Source of the DNA: Phytophthora quininea | Lineage: Eukaryota > Oomycota > Peronosporomycetes > Peronosporales > Peronosporaceae | NCBI GenBank assembly: GCA_011947345.1 | Contig: JAAVTG010000287.1 | Coordinates: 1 to 64,000 of the forward strand | DNA: 64,000 nucleotides | Reading direction: 5' to 3' | Shown: in pieces, positions 22,143-30,987 of the stretch | Layout: every line of letters starts with the position of its first letter | Numbering within the stretch: position 1 is the stretch's first letter | Program-made: the position numbers and the translations under genes | Notes under the pieces: generated by a model | What the model was told of the DNA's origin: nothing | What the model saw: only the letters and a program-made list of their open reading frames with translations | The model's database searches: none

Positions 22143-22334
22143 GTGGATAAACTGGTGCAACACCGCTGGAATCCTGACATCAAGGACTACGAAATTTTAG
22201 TGCGGTGGCGGGGCCTCGACCCAATTGAAGACTCCTTCGAGCCACTTCGCAGCTTGGCGACAGAGATTAAGCAGCTAATTTCTTCTTGTCAATGCAGCTC
22301 AAGACGGCGACCTCCAAGACTTTTGGCGCCGTGA
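22143..22334 (+). pseudogene. Gypsy-2 chromodomain
   Basis: LVQHRWNPDIKDYEILVRWR and GLDPIEDSFEPLRSL form the aromatic-rich chromodomain core, matching the Gypsy-1 tail. It belongs to the integrase polyprotein. Confidence 0.8.
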
Positions 22335-22805
22335 AGAATTTGCTTCTGGACGTGTTTCGTGGACCCCACGGCACGATCAAACTGAAACTGATGTTGCTAG
22401 AAGTCACGAAGTCTCGAGCCCCAATGCATCACAACTTCGTTCAAAAATGCACGGCAACGCCGATCACAACCTGCGACTAGAACGCATTCGGCGGACAAGG
22501 CCAGCCAACCATATTCCGCACGTGGCAGACGTAAGAAACGTTCTCGTCCTGCCAAACCTGCAAACCCTGGTACTGCTGCTACTACCTCGCGAACAGTGCG
22601 CACTCGATCAATGGGATCCGCCAGCGAGCCGAGTCAAGCCAAAAGAACACTGGACACAGTACTCACCAACTACGACCCACGTCACCCCGACATCGCCGCA
22701 CCAAACGCAATCGTTATGCCTAGCTGAAGTCCAGCTACGATCCGTAGTGATTTCTGGCGATCATGGATAACGTCATTGCAGTGTGAAAGCAAGCTTTGGG
22801 GGCGG
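22335..22805 (+). other. Gypsy-2 3' untranslated part and polypurine tract
   Basis: No domain-bearing frame. It ends with AAGCTTTGGGGGCGG directly before the 3' LTR, a clear polypurine tract that shares GGGGCGG with Gypsy-1. Confidence 0.7.
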
Positions 22806-23151
22806 TGTAGTGTATTTGAGTATCCAGCTCGCTTTCACACCATCATGCCAAGATATGGCGTAAGCCATGCCCCGGACACTTTCCAAGATCCACGAGAAGG
22901 ATTACGGGCACTGGAAGCAGCAAAGCTTCCAAGACAAGAACAACGCCGTAAACGTGCCCTTCTCCTTGGCTCCCAAGGAGAAGCACGGCACGGCTAGTAG
23001 TTTTGAGACCTCCTCACTTTTACTTCTACGTACTGGTTAATCAACTTAAATTTGTTCTTTTACTTCTACGTCTAATACACTAGGCAACGTTCGTGCGGGA
23101 TCGCCACCCGCATCGCGGCTTGTTGTTTTAGACTATTCCGGAAACACCACA
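22806..23151 (+). repeat. Gypsy-2 3' LTR
   Basis: 346 bp. It carries a 40-bp segment missing from the 5' LTR; the segment is bounded by two copies of CTTTTACTTCTACGT, so the 5' copy probably lost it by slippage or recombination. Confidence 0.92.
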
Positions 23152-24532
23152 GAGCTACACCTTCACCAGTAATTATTTTGCCGCACCACTTGACCCTCTT
23201 CTCGAAAAGACATGACTTCTTCACGCTTAGCTTAAAACCAAACCCGTCAAGCTCAAAGAGTCTTTCGAGCTTTACCAAATAGATCTTCACGTCAGTAGCG
23301 TATAAAAGCAAATCATCTATCCATACGAGCAAGTTCTTGTACATCAATTCGTGCAGACACTTTTCAATCGTAGCTTGAAAGAAAAGGGCAGCATCACAAC
23401 TTCCTTGCGGAACGCGCTTAGGCGTGTAGATTTTGCGATGGGTCATATAGGACAAGACTTCCTGGCTGGCCTTGTTGACCGCAAGCTGCCAATAACCCTT
23501 AATAAAGTCGAAAAGTCCAAAACACTTGGCATCTTTCACCACTTCTAAATCCACTTGAGCGTTCGGCATCACACCTGCTATTCCTTCCACTTGCGCGTTG
23601 ACAGGTTTGTAATCCGTCGTCTGCCTGTATTCGTTCGCACCCGACTTCCTCACTGGCAGGGCTAGACACGCCCACCTGCTATTGTTCTCATAAATCCATC
23701 CCAACTTCTCCAGCTTGGCGTTGAATTCGTCCATGAACTGTCTGATAGCTGGCGGATACTTTCTAGCCTTGCACTTGTACGGTTTAGCTCCTTGCTTCAA
23801 CCTTATCTTCATCGGCGGCACTTTCACGGGCGGATCGTCGCCCAGGTCGAGCCTCCAAAGGTCGAAACGCGTCGCTATTCTGTGCAGCTCCATCAGGTAC
23901 TCCGATGGGAAACCATTGCTAGCAGCTTTTTCCACCAACACACGAACAGATGCCTCCACATCGGCCGCTAGCGGCGTCGAGAAATTAACTTCGGGTTCGT
24001 CACCATCATCGTCTGCGCCGTCATCTCCCTTTCGGCATGCCAGCATTTCTAACTGGCGCCCCACGTCAATGCCCAACGCCTCCAACATATCATTCCCAAG
24101 CAGGAATTCATCTATGTCTCCTGGAATTACCAAACATTCAACCGGGGAATTAATCGCCACTGGCCCTGCTGCCGTACGAAGCTTGACACGCAAATTCGCT
24201 ACTTTCTTGACTTCCATTGCTCCACTTGCCGTTGTCCATAGAATAGGTGTCGCTACTTCCACACATTCGACTGCCGGGCACACTTCTCGTAGTCTTTGAA
24301 ATACTCCTTCACTTATACTTGTTTGATCAGCGCCGCTATCGTGCCGGAGGGGTACGCTAAGTACTCCTTCGAGAATCACCTCGCCGCCCTCAGGTGGCAG
24401 GCCCTCTCTAATCCTGCACAATCTAACCACTTCTGCGCTTGCCTTGGCTTCCATCCTGACGGGCTTTATATTGGCCCGGGTGCTGCAAAAACTTGGCTTT
24501 GATCCGCCAGAAAATAATATCCCGGAACCCAT
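23152..24532 (-). CDS. Gypsy-1 protease and reverse transcriptase, 5' part of pol
   Basis: The longest intact frame of Gypsy-1. It begins with the aspartic protease (VLSVPLRHDSGADQTSISEG), then a linker, then RT with DDPPVKVPPMKIRLKQGAKP, YRQTTDYKPVNAQVEGI, CFGLFDFIKGYWQLAV, VPQGSCDAALFFQ and the active site LLVWIDDLLLYATD. It breaks off in CGKIITGEGV at the GAGCT target site of Gypsy-2; the remaining residues of the open frame come from the Gypsy-2 LTR and are not native. The rest of the polymerase is at 4836-5642. Confidence 0.88.
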
Positions 24533-24659
24533 TCACCACTTGTGGACGACACGAACGTAACTCTCACGGATAGATAGCTTATCACCTTAAGACGAGAAAT
24601 CCGCTAAACAGTTAATCAATTCAATTTCCTCCTGACGGGCTTTATATTCTTCCCTCTTT

Positions 24660-25634
24660 TTGGCTCGGATTGCTTCTTTGTCTGCATCTGTGGCGGTGGG
24701 GCAGTCGACGAAACCATGGCCTTCGCCACAGTGAAAACACGTCTTGTCTGGATAAAGTTTCACAACCTAGCGCGATCCAGCGTCCTGCTGCGACGATTCA
24801 GCCGCCCGCTTCTTCGACCTTCCGACAAATTTTGTAGTCTTATCTTGAGAGCTTGTCCGACTCGGCTTGTCGTTGAAACTCTTCTTGGTCTCTTTGCTCT
24901 TTAGTCGCTTGACTGCTCGGTTCTGTTTCTCGAGGTCTAACGCCAATGTGTTCACCACTACGTACAACTTCCTGGTGCTGGTTTTTGCATCGACACTTCG
25001 GTACTCGAGCTCATTGCGAACTTTTTCCGTAGCTCTGTCGGCAAAAATTAACTAGCACCTTGCATTTGCGCTTAGCACCTTCTTCCTGAGCGAAAACATC
25101 AGATACTCCGTTGCGTTTAATTATCTCGTTGGCGCGGTGAAAGTAGGCCGTGACCCGAGCATCCACATCAGAGATCGAGAAGTCAAACTTGAGTTCATCG
25201 TTGAAAAGATCTGCCATGTCTGGCAGCTCCTTGTTCTTAAAGCTTGCCGTGATCTCGTTGATCTTGCTCATCAGGAAATCATCGGTCAAGTCCCCTCATC
25301 TACATCCCAACGAGTCTCGCAGAGCGTCTCTAACAGTGACGAACGAATCTCGCATCGAAACGAGGACGGCGTCGAGGTCTTCGCGCGCATTCCTGCATCT
25401 TGTCTCCGTCACCGCCACGTACTCCTTCCTGAGCTTTAACCACTCGATCAGCGTGTCGTGCGAGATGTCAGTGATTTTCGGGGCATTGATGACGGCAAAG
25501 ATCGGCTTGGGAACGCGCTGCACTGGGGCTTGACCTTGAGCCGACGGCGTGATTGTCCTGTTTCGCTCTCCTTGACCATCGAGGTCTCCTGCCGACGCTT
25601 GGGCATTTCGTGTCTTCGATCGCGTGGCAGTCAT
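24660..25634 (-). pseudogene. Gypsy-1 gag with zinc knuckle
   Basis: Starts MTATRSKTRNAQASAG at 25634, 43 bases inside the 5' LTR. The capsid-like part includes ITDISHDTLIEWLKLRKEYV, then after a frame change near 25290 the segment SVSDV-type DVDARVTAYFHRANEIIKRN. A basic linker and a zinc knuckle (CFHCGEGHGFVDC, about 24699-24739) follow. The knuckle spacing is C-X2-C-X3-H-X4-C, as in Gypsy-2. Two or more frame changes break it. Confidence 0.75.
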
Positions 25635-25677
25635 CTTTTCCGTGTTCAGTCACGACCTTCGCAACTAAAGAATTCTT

Positions 25678-25906
25678 TGTAGTGGGTCTCGATAACTCAA
25701 AACACACGATAGGGAAGCTGGCACTTCCTGTAACCTGAGTAGTATTGCTTGCTTGTCTTGAGGTAACTTCTAAAGTGTTGATCACGTCGTAGGTATGCTA
25801 AGCTCACTACTGAAGGTCACTCGTCCTCTAACTTCTATGCCAGCTCGGCCTCACGTTCTGTGCGGCCCGATGCAGTGGTCAAGGCTTAGTAGAACCAGCC
25901 ACTACA
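25678..25906 (-). repeat. Gypsy-1 5' LTR
   Basis: 229 bp. On the minus strand it is followed by AAGAATTCTTTAGT, the putative primer-binding region, identical to that of Gypsy-2. Right flank GGCAG is the target duplication. Confidence 0.92.
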
Positions 25907-26231
25907 GGCAGCCACAGCGCCGTCTTCAATGTGAGAGCTGCAGCAGCACCAAGCGTGTCGGTGTCTGCAAGATCAACAAAGCTTGGACTGTTCGTGGCGA
26001 GTGGATAGACGGTTTGCGCCGTCGCTACATCAATGTTGACGCGGCAATGTTTGTGTTGATCCCGTGATGCGGTCAAAGCTCTGCAAAGGATTCTCTTCTG
26101 ACCTATGGCAAGAAACTTTTCCTTGGCCCGTCAAACTTTGATTCAAAGCGGAAGCACAAGCGAGGGCTGTGGCGTTGTATTGAACTGCTCAAGGCTTTGA
26201 ACGCCCGCGCCATGTCGTCACAGGTTTGCTT
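25907..26231 (+). repeat. triplicated segment, unidentified coding-like sequence (copy 1)
   Basis: Continues the segment at 2376-2800 across the Gypsy-1 insertion. The plus strand here gives CKINKAWTVRGEWIDGLRRR, then YINVDAAMFVLIP and a stop, then in the same frame YGKKLFLGLSNFDSKRKHKR-like text. The same readings occur in minus orientation near 39800-40060 and 45000-45300. The protein is not recognised. It is cut by the hAT-derived element at 26232. Confidence 0.6.
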
Positions 26232-26850
26232 CAGGGCTTCGCATCAGCGGAGATTCAAGCTGTATCAGTGATGCTGATACAAAGGCCACAATCGCACCAC
26301 GAGAGTGAGTTTAATGTTTTTGATGTTTGAAAATTCAATCGCATGTATCAATATCACCATGATACTCTTGATACAGTATCAATACCTAGCTATCTTGCTG
26401 ACTGTGCAGTAGTCTTTTGTACTTTTGCCCGTTTGATTTCATAAGACAAAGCACTTCTGCACGTTTGTCGTCAAGGCATGTGCGAAAATCGTTGATAATG
26501 TATCCGCTTAGACTGAAGAATGGCTCTTGTGTTGCAGTAGACATCGGTTTCCAGAGACACACCGACGCTTTCATAAGTTGAATATAGATGGCCTCGTGTT
26601 CTTGCTCTGCTTGATGGGGTGCTTTGTTAGTGGGAGTTGCTTCACGTTACAGCGTAAATAGGCGACAAGAAACCTCTACGGTACTAGTAGTAGTACTTGA
26701 TATTGTATTTGGAGAGTATCGTCTCGAAGAACGATGGTATCATTGATGCTGATGCAGGTTCGTTGGCCGCATCAACATCCAGTTGATACACACGTTGTGC
26801 TACCTGTATCTGATGGGGTATCAAGCATCATGAGATGATGCGAAGCCCTG
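26232..26850 (-). mobile_element. small hAT derivative, copy 1
   Basis: 619 bp with terminal inverted repeats CAGGGCTTCGCATCA. GTTTGCTT at 26224-26231 and 26851-26858 is an 8-bp target duplication, as in hAT elements. On the minus strand it keeps a fragment resembling the C-terminal hAT dimerisation domain. Identical insertions at the same site occur in the other two copies, so it was there before the triplication. Confidence 0.9.
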
Positions 26851-26858
26851 GTTTGCTT

Positions 26859-27325
26859 GTATTTTAACAGACCAATTTACTACGGCAGTGATTAAGCGTC
26901 GTTATTGTCAAGTGGCAAACATGAGACCGTCGTGTAGTTGCAGCGTTGCCAGCAGCTCCATCTCGATTGTGAACCGCAGAGGCTCTCTCGACTATGGGCT
27001 CAACAACACAGTACAAGATAAAGTTTGAGCTCCTGGACGATACAAAATGTTGCCGCCCCATAATCGCTTTCCCGACATTGGCGACGCTATTACTGTGTAT
27101 ACAGAAAGGAAACCTACCATCACGTGTCCGCTGCTACCATCGCCCAATCCGGCGCTGCATCCTACGGCGAACCATCCGATGTCGTCAACGCCATCCAAGA
27201 CATTCGAGTGCCTCTGGCTACGTGAGTTCCTGAGATGCACCTGAAGATTGGACGGCATTGCCATCCTGACGTGTAGCTTTGGCCATTCCTGAATTGACGT
27301 CGCACTGGACAAGTCTTCTCCCGCG
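26859..27325 (+). promoter_or_regulatory. upstream region of BBE copy 1
   Basis: 467 bp between the hAT derivative and the BBE start codon, repeated in inverted form before copies 2 and 3. Short open frames run both ways but none shows a domain. It must hold the promoter of the oxidase; no defined motif can be claimed. Confidence 0.4.
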
Positions 27326-28887
27326 ATGGTCCTCCTCTCTCGAGTCGTCACGCTGCTCGCGGCGGTAGCTGCCACGACCGCTTTCGCGCGGACGGAACAA
27401 CAGCAGCAGACTCAAAACGACACGGCGTCCCAGCTGCAGGCGTTCGAGAAGTGCATGGATGGAGCTAACGGCACCACCAGCAATGGCAACGACACCGTCA
27501 CCGTCGACACCAACTTCTTCGTGGCGGAGTCACCCCTCTACGAGGATTACGCCACGGGCCCCAAGGCTCGTATCGACCGTAAGCCTGCCGGGGTCTACTT
27601 CGCCACCTCGGAAGACGACGTCGTTCGTGCCGTCAAGTGTGCGGTGGACAATGGCCTCGCCCCGGTGCCTCGTAGTGGCGGTCACTCGTACGAAGTGCTG
27701 TCCTCTATGGACGGTTCGCTTGTGATCGACATCGCCGACATGGTGGACGTCAAACTCGTGTCCGAGGACGCGGCCGAGGGATCCGCTATCGTTACCGTCC
27801 AAGCCGGTGCCCGGCTCGCGTGGATCTACACCGAGCTCGACCGTCTTGGCGAGTACAACTTCAACGCCGGCACGTGCCCCAGCGTCGGCGTCGGCGGCCA
27901 CATTTCGGGCGGAGGCTACGGCATGGTGGCTCGCCACTACGGTCTCGCCGCCGACTTGACCACCGAGATGCGCGTCGTGCTGCACGACGGTACCGTGGTG
28001 ACGGCTTCCCCACGGAGAACACGGAGCTGTTCTGGGCCCTGCGCGGTGGTGGTGCCGGTTCGTTCGGCATCGTGACCCAGTTCACCATCAAGGTCTACAA
28101 GATGCCCGAGGTGTCGGTGTTCAAGATCGCTTTCAACAAATCTGTGCGGGCTGAGGTTCTTCGCACGTGGATGGACTACTTCCCGACGGCCGACTCCAAG
28201 GTCACCACGCAGCTTGTTGTGGACGGTGGCGTCGCGAGACTCACGGGCCAGTACCTCGGTAAGAAGGACGAGCTGAACAAGCTGTTGAGCGACTCGGGAC
28301 TCATGAGCATCGGTCACGTCACTACGGACGACCGTCGTGACAACTGCTCGCAGCTTGCGACCAAGGCTTACATCTGGAAGGACACTTGTGACGACCTTAG
28401 TTCGCTTGACGTGGCCCACCACCTCAAGACCGCCGACAAGGACTACAGCAAGATCAAGGGCGGATACTCCAACTCGGTCATGGACGACAAGGGAGTGGAG
28501 ACCGTGCTCAAGTGGGCCGACAGCCTGCCCAAGACGACGTGGTGCTACATCCAGTTTGAAGCCTACGGCGGCGTGTTCGCCACCCAGAAGAACGACATGA
28601 CCCCGTGGAACCACCGCGACGCCGTGTGGTCTGTGCAGATCGGTGTCGGTGCCAAGAAAGACGAGCCAGAGACGTCTCCGTCGTACAAGTGGATTCGCGG
28701 CATCGCGGATGCTCTGGAACCCTACTTTGACGGTGGCAACTACCAGAACTACTGCGACCTCGACCTCGGCGAGGACTTTGGCCAACGCTACTGGGGTGCC
28801 GACAACTTTGCTCGACTGCGTCAGATCAAGAAGCAGTACGACCCACTGGACATCTTCCACAGTGCTCAGTCCATTCCGCTGCCGTAA
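27326..28887 (+). CDS. secreted BBE-like FAD-linked oxidase, copy 1 (one frameshift)
   Basis: A berberine-bridge-enzyme-like flavoprotein. Family members oxidise sugars, oligosaccharides or alkaloids with oxygen, making hydrogen peroxide; the substrate here is unknown. ATG at 27326 starts a signal peptide (VVTLLAAVAATTAFA). The FAD domain shows VPRSGGHSYEVLS, whose histidine carries flavin, and GTCPSVGVGGHISGGGYG, whose cysteine gives the second covalent bond in bicovalent members. The C-terminal BBE motif is NFARLRQIKKQYDPLDIFH. Expected length is 520 residues. One base is missing near 28008 (TTCCCCACGG), where the frame passes from VVTAS to TENTELFWALRGGGAGSFG. It is convergent with the GH12 fragment at 29087-29740. 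Confidence 0.85.
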
Positions 28888-28946
28888 AGTGTGTGAAGCG
28901 TCCTGGCAGAAATTCCGACTACTTGGTTCAAGTTTTCCAACCATAC

Positions 28947-28971
28947 ATATTATCGACGAAATAGATAATAT
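28947..28971 (+). terminator. conserved 3' stem-loop after BBE copy 1
   Basis: ATATTATC and GATAATAT form an 8-bp stem with a 9-base loop, 60 bases after the stop. The same stem with an altered loop follows the diverged copy at 54598-56158 (56197-56221), and it is present after copies 2 and 3. Conservation suggests a 3'-end or RNA-stability role; this is inferred. Confidence 0.5.
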
Positions 28972-29086
28972 ACTACGACTTTGTCATCACCAATAGTAAC
29001 TTGTGGTTTGGGAGTTACTGGTATGGCGGGCCATGCATTTGATGCGGCGGTGTTCCCTCGCGGCAAAATGTTCATTCGAAACGGCT

Positions 29087-29740
29087 TTACGCAGTATTGG
29101 CAGCCATCGAAAACTGGGACACCGTCAACGTCGCGTTGTCGATGAATGGTTCCGTGCCGGCCTGCACGTGAGTCAGGTACTGGGTCGAGGTGATCGTGTT
29201 GTTCGTTGAAGAATTGCTTGAGGTCGGTCGAGAAGCTCGTTTTTTTTTTTTTTTTCAGTGAGGTACATTGATGTCACTTAGCTATGCTAACGACTTTCTA
29301 TGTCCATTCTAGTGGGCGTCCCTGAGTCGTCCACTAGCTGTCATCCCGACCAGAGCTACTCTCCACCGGTGTCTGCGGTCAACTCGGTCGAGTCAACTGT
29401 AAATGCTCAAGGGGATTGGCCACAATGCCATCTCGCGTCGTGGTTTCCTTATTGTCAGCCCAGTAAGCGACATCTCCATGTTGATGCTGAAGTACCGGTG
29501 CCCATTGCTGTAGTTGAGTAGTTGTCCCTTCAAAGCGCAATTGAATGCTTCGTTGAGAGTCCATTGCCTGATTGGCAAGTTTGTCCCGGCCGAGAAGCTC
29601 GTGGTTGGCTTCTTGGCGAGCCACTAGTACACCTTGGTGTTGTTGTTCCATCCCTGGTACAGGTTGAATTCGGTGCCACTCAATGGTCAAGCTCTTTAAC
29701 GGCTGGCCGGTGGTTGTCAGGGGCCAGGTACCGCCGGGGT
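29087..29740 (-). pseudogene. GH12 endoglucanase fragment, copy 1 (C-terminal part)
   Basis: The inverted copy of the GH12 3' half. On the minus strand it holds GTEFNLYQGWNNNTKVY, a TAG, then WLAKKPTTSFS. A 349-bp poly-A insertion follows, then the end TSTQYLTHVQAGTEPFIDNA, whose glutamate in GTEPF is the GH12 acid/base. The N-terminal half is absent because the inverted repeat begins inside the gene. Confidence 0.8.
29241..29589 (-). mobile_element. poly-A retroinsertion in GH12, copy 1
   Basis: Flanked by CGAGAAGCTCGT at 29229-29240 and 29590-29601, a 12-bp target duplication. The minus-strand 3' end is a run of about 15 A. See the copy at 30284-30636 for its content. Confidence 0.88.
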
Positions 29741-29745
29741 TGGCC

Positions 29746-30128
29746 GCCGGGGACTACACGGTGTACAACAACCTTTGGTGCGTTCAAGCTTTCGCTTTGG
29801 TTTGAATACTTTAGGGTCTTTGTTAACCGACTCGGTCTCGCATCGGGGTCGTGAATAACGACAAGAACGGTGGACAGTGTATGGAGGTCGACGGCTCCAG
29901 CGTCTCGGAGATCGCGTGACACACGAGCTTCAAATACCTGGCAGGTCAAGTCGTTTGCTAACGCGGCGCTGACCTTTTGCCGGTGCAGCTCACGGACGTC
30001 GAGTCGATCCCCACAACGATGGAGTACACGTACCCGTCCAACCCCGGCCTAATTTCCAACGTAGCTTACGACTATTTCACGACCTCGACGGTCGGCGGCA
30101 AGACAAAGTACGAGCTGATGGTATGACT
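29746..30128 (+). other. spacer at the centre of the large inverted repeat
   Basis: 383 bp of unique sequence between two arms that read outwards as inverted copies. It encodes the middle of the GH12 gene and is the only part of the palindrome not duplicated around this axis. The same stretch occurs in opposite orientation at 41038-41423, joined to copy 3. Confidence 0.9.
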
Positions 30129-30283
30129 GGCCAACCCCGGCGGTACCTGGCCCCTGACAACCACCGGCCAGCCGTTAAAGAGCTTGACCATTGAGTGGCA
30201 CCGAATTCAACCTGTACCAGGGATGGAACAACAACACCAAGGTGTACTAGTGGCTCGCCAAGAAGCCAACCACGAGCTTCTCG

Positions 30284-30636
30284 GCCGGGACAAACTTGCC
30301 AATCAGGCAATGGACTCTCAACGAAGCATTCAATTGCGCTTTGAAGGGACAACTACTCAACTACAGCAATGGGCACCGGTACTTCAGCATCAACATGGAG
30401 ATGTCGCTTACTGGGCTGACAATAAGGAAACCACGACGCGAGATGGCATTGTGGCCAATCCCCTTGGAGCATTTACAGTTGACTCGACCGAGTTGACCGC
30501 AGACACCGGTGGAGAGTAGCTCTGGTCGGGATGACAGCTAGTGGACGACTCAGGGACGCCCACTAGAATGGACATAGAAAGTCGTTAGCATAGCTAAGTG
30601 ACATCAATCAATGTACCTCACTGAAAAAAAAAAAAA
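30284..30636 (+). mobile_element. poly-A retroinsertion in GH12, copy 2
   Basis: Flanked by ACGAGCTTCTCG at 30272-30283 and 30637-30648, a 12-bp target duplication, and ends in 13-14 A. This is the mark of LINE-type target-primed insertion. The insert keeps one frame (KLANQAMDSQRSIQLRFEG, DVAYWADNKETTTRDGIVAN, FTVDSTELTADTGGE, stop) followed by about 120 bases like a 3' untranslated region. It therefore looks like a 5'-truncated processed transcript rather than a SINE with a tRNA head. The source gene is not recognised. Confidence 0.85.
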
Positions 30637-30987
30637 ACGAGCTTCTCGACCGACCTCAAGCAATTCTTCAACGAACAACACGATCACCTCGACCCAGTAC
30701 CTGACTCACGTGCAGGCCGGCACGGAACCATTCATCGACAACGCGACGTTGACGGTGTCCCAGTTTTCGATGGCTGCCAATACTGCGTAAAGCCGTTTCG
30801 AATGAACATTTTGCCGCGAGGGAACACCGCCGCATCAAATGCATGGCCCGCCATACCAGTAACTCCCAAACCACAAGTTACTATTGGTGATGACAAAGTC
30901 GTAGTATATTATCTATTTCGTCGATAATATGTATGGTTGGAAAACTTGAACCAAGTAGTCGGAATTTCTGCCAGGACGCTTCACACT

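Larger units (their letters stand above)
5643..23151 (+). mobile_element. Gypsy-2: Ty3/Gypsy chromovirus-like LTR retrotransposon nested in Gypsy-1
   Basis: Direct LTRs at 5643-5948 and 22806-23151 begin TGTAGTGT and end ACACCACA. GAGCT at 5638-5642 is repeated at 23152-23156, a perfect 5-bp target duplication within the RT of Gypsy-1. The order of gag, protease, RT, RNase H, integrase and chromodomain is the same as in Gypsy-1, and the proteins are related but clearly different. The interior is interrupted by a Mutator-like element (8820-11089) and a tyrosine-recombinase retroelement (about 11833-21288), and carries stops and frameshifts. Confidence 0.93.
2801..25906 (-). mobile_element. Gypsy-1: Ty3/Gypsy chromovirus-like LTR retrotransposon, split by nested insertions
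   Basis: Two direct LTRs of 228-229 bp (2801-3028 and 25678-25906) start TGTAGTGG and end CCACTACA. They flank minus-strand gag, protease, RT, RNase H, integrase and chromodomain sequence in the Ty3/Gypsy order. The flanks are GGGAG on the left and GGCAG on the right. The empty site in the two sister copies of the host segment reads GGCAG once, so this is a 5-bp target duplication with one later change. The LTRs differ at about five bases plus one indel (about 2%), so the insertion is fairly recent. The internal part is broken at 5643-23151 by a second Gypsy element. Confidence 0.93.
29746..30790 (+). pseudogene. GH12 endoglucanase/xyloglucanase pseudogene, copy 2
   Basis: GH12 enzymes are secreted endoglucanases, often xyloglucan-specific in oomycetes. 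The order fits the family: YTVYNNLW, GGQCMEVDGSS, HTSFKYLAGQV, SIPTTMEYTYPS, NVAYDYFTTS, KYELMV with the nucleophile glutamate, GTEFNLYQGWNNNTKVY, and QAGTEPF with the acid/base glutamate near the end. The signal peptide and first strands are missing because the inverted repeat begins there. In-frame stops follow SEIA (TGA for expected Trp), KYELMV (TGA for expected Trp) and NTKVY (TAG). A 353-bp retroinsertion and frame changes near 29770-29860 and 29980 also break it. It is the only copy with the nucleophile and acid/base halves collinear. Confidence 0.85.

Noticed and set aside
27820..28000. Arginine-rich start of the second BBE open frame (MDLHRARPSWRV...)
   Set aside because: The first 60-odd codons are the out-of-frame reading of the flavin domain. 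The real protein enters this frame only at TENTEL.
27937..28944. 335-codon open frame on the strand opposite BBE copy 1 (and in copies 3 and 4)
   Set aside because: It has no domain and mirrors the GC-rich third codon positions of the real gene; the sense strand carries the complete flavin and BBE motifs.
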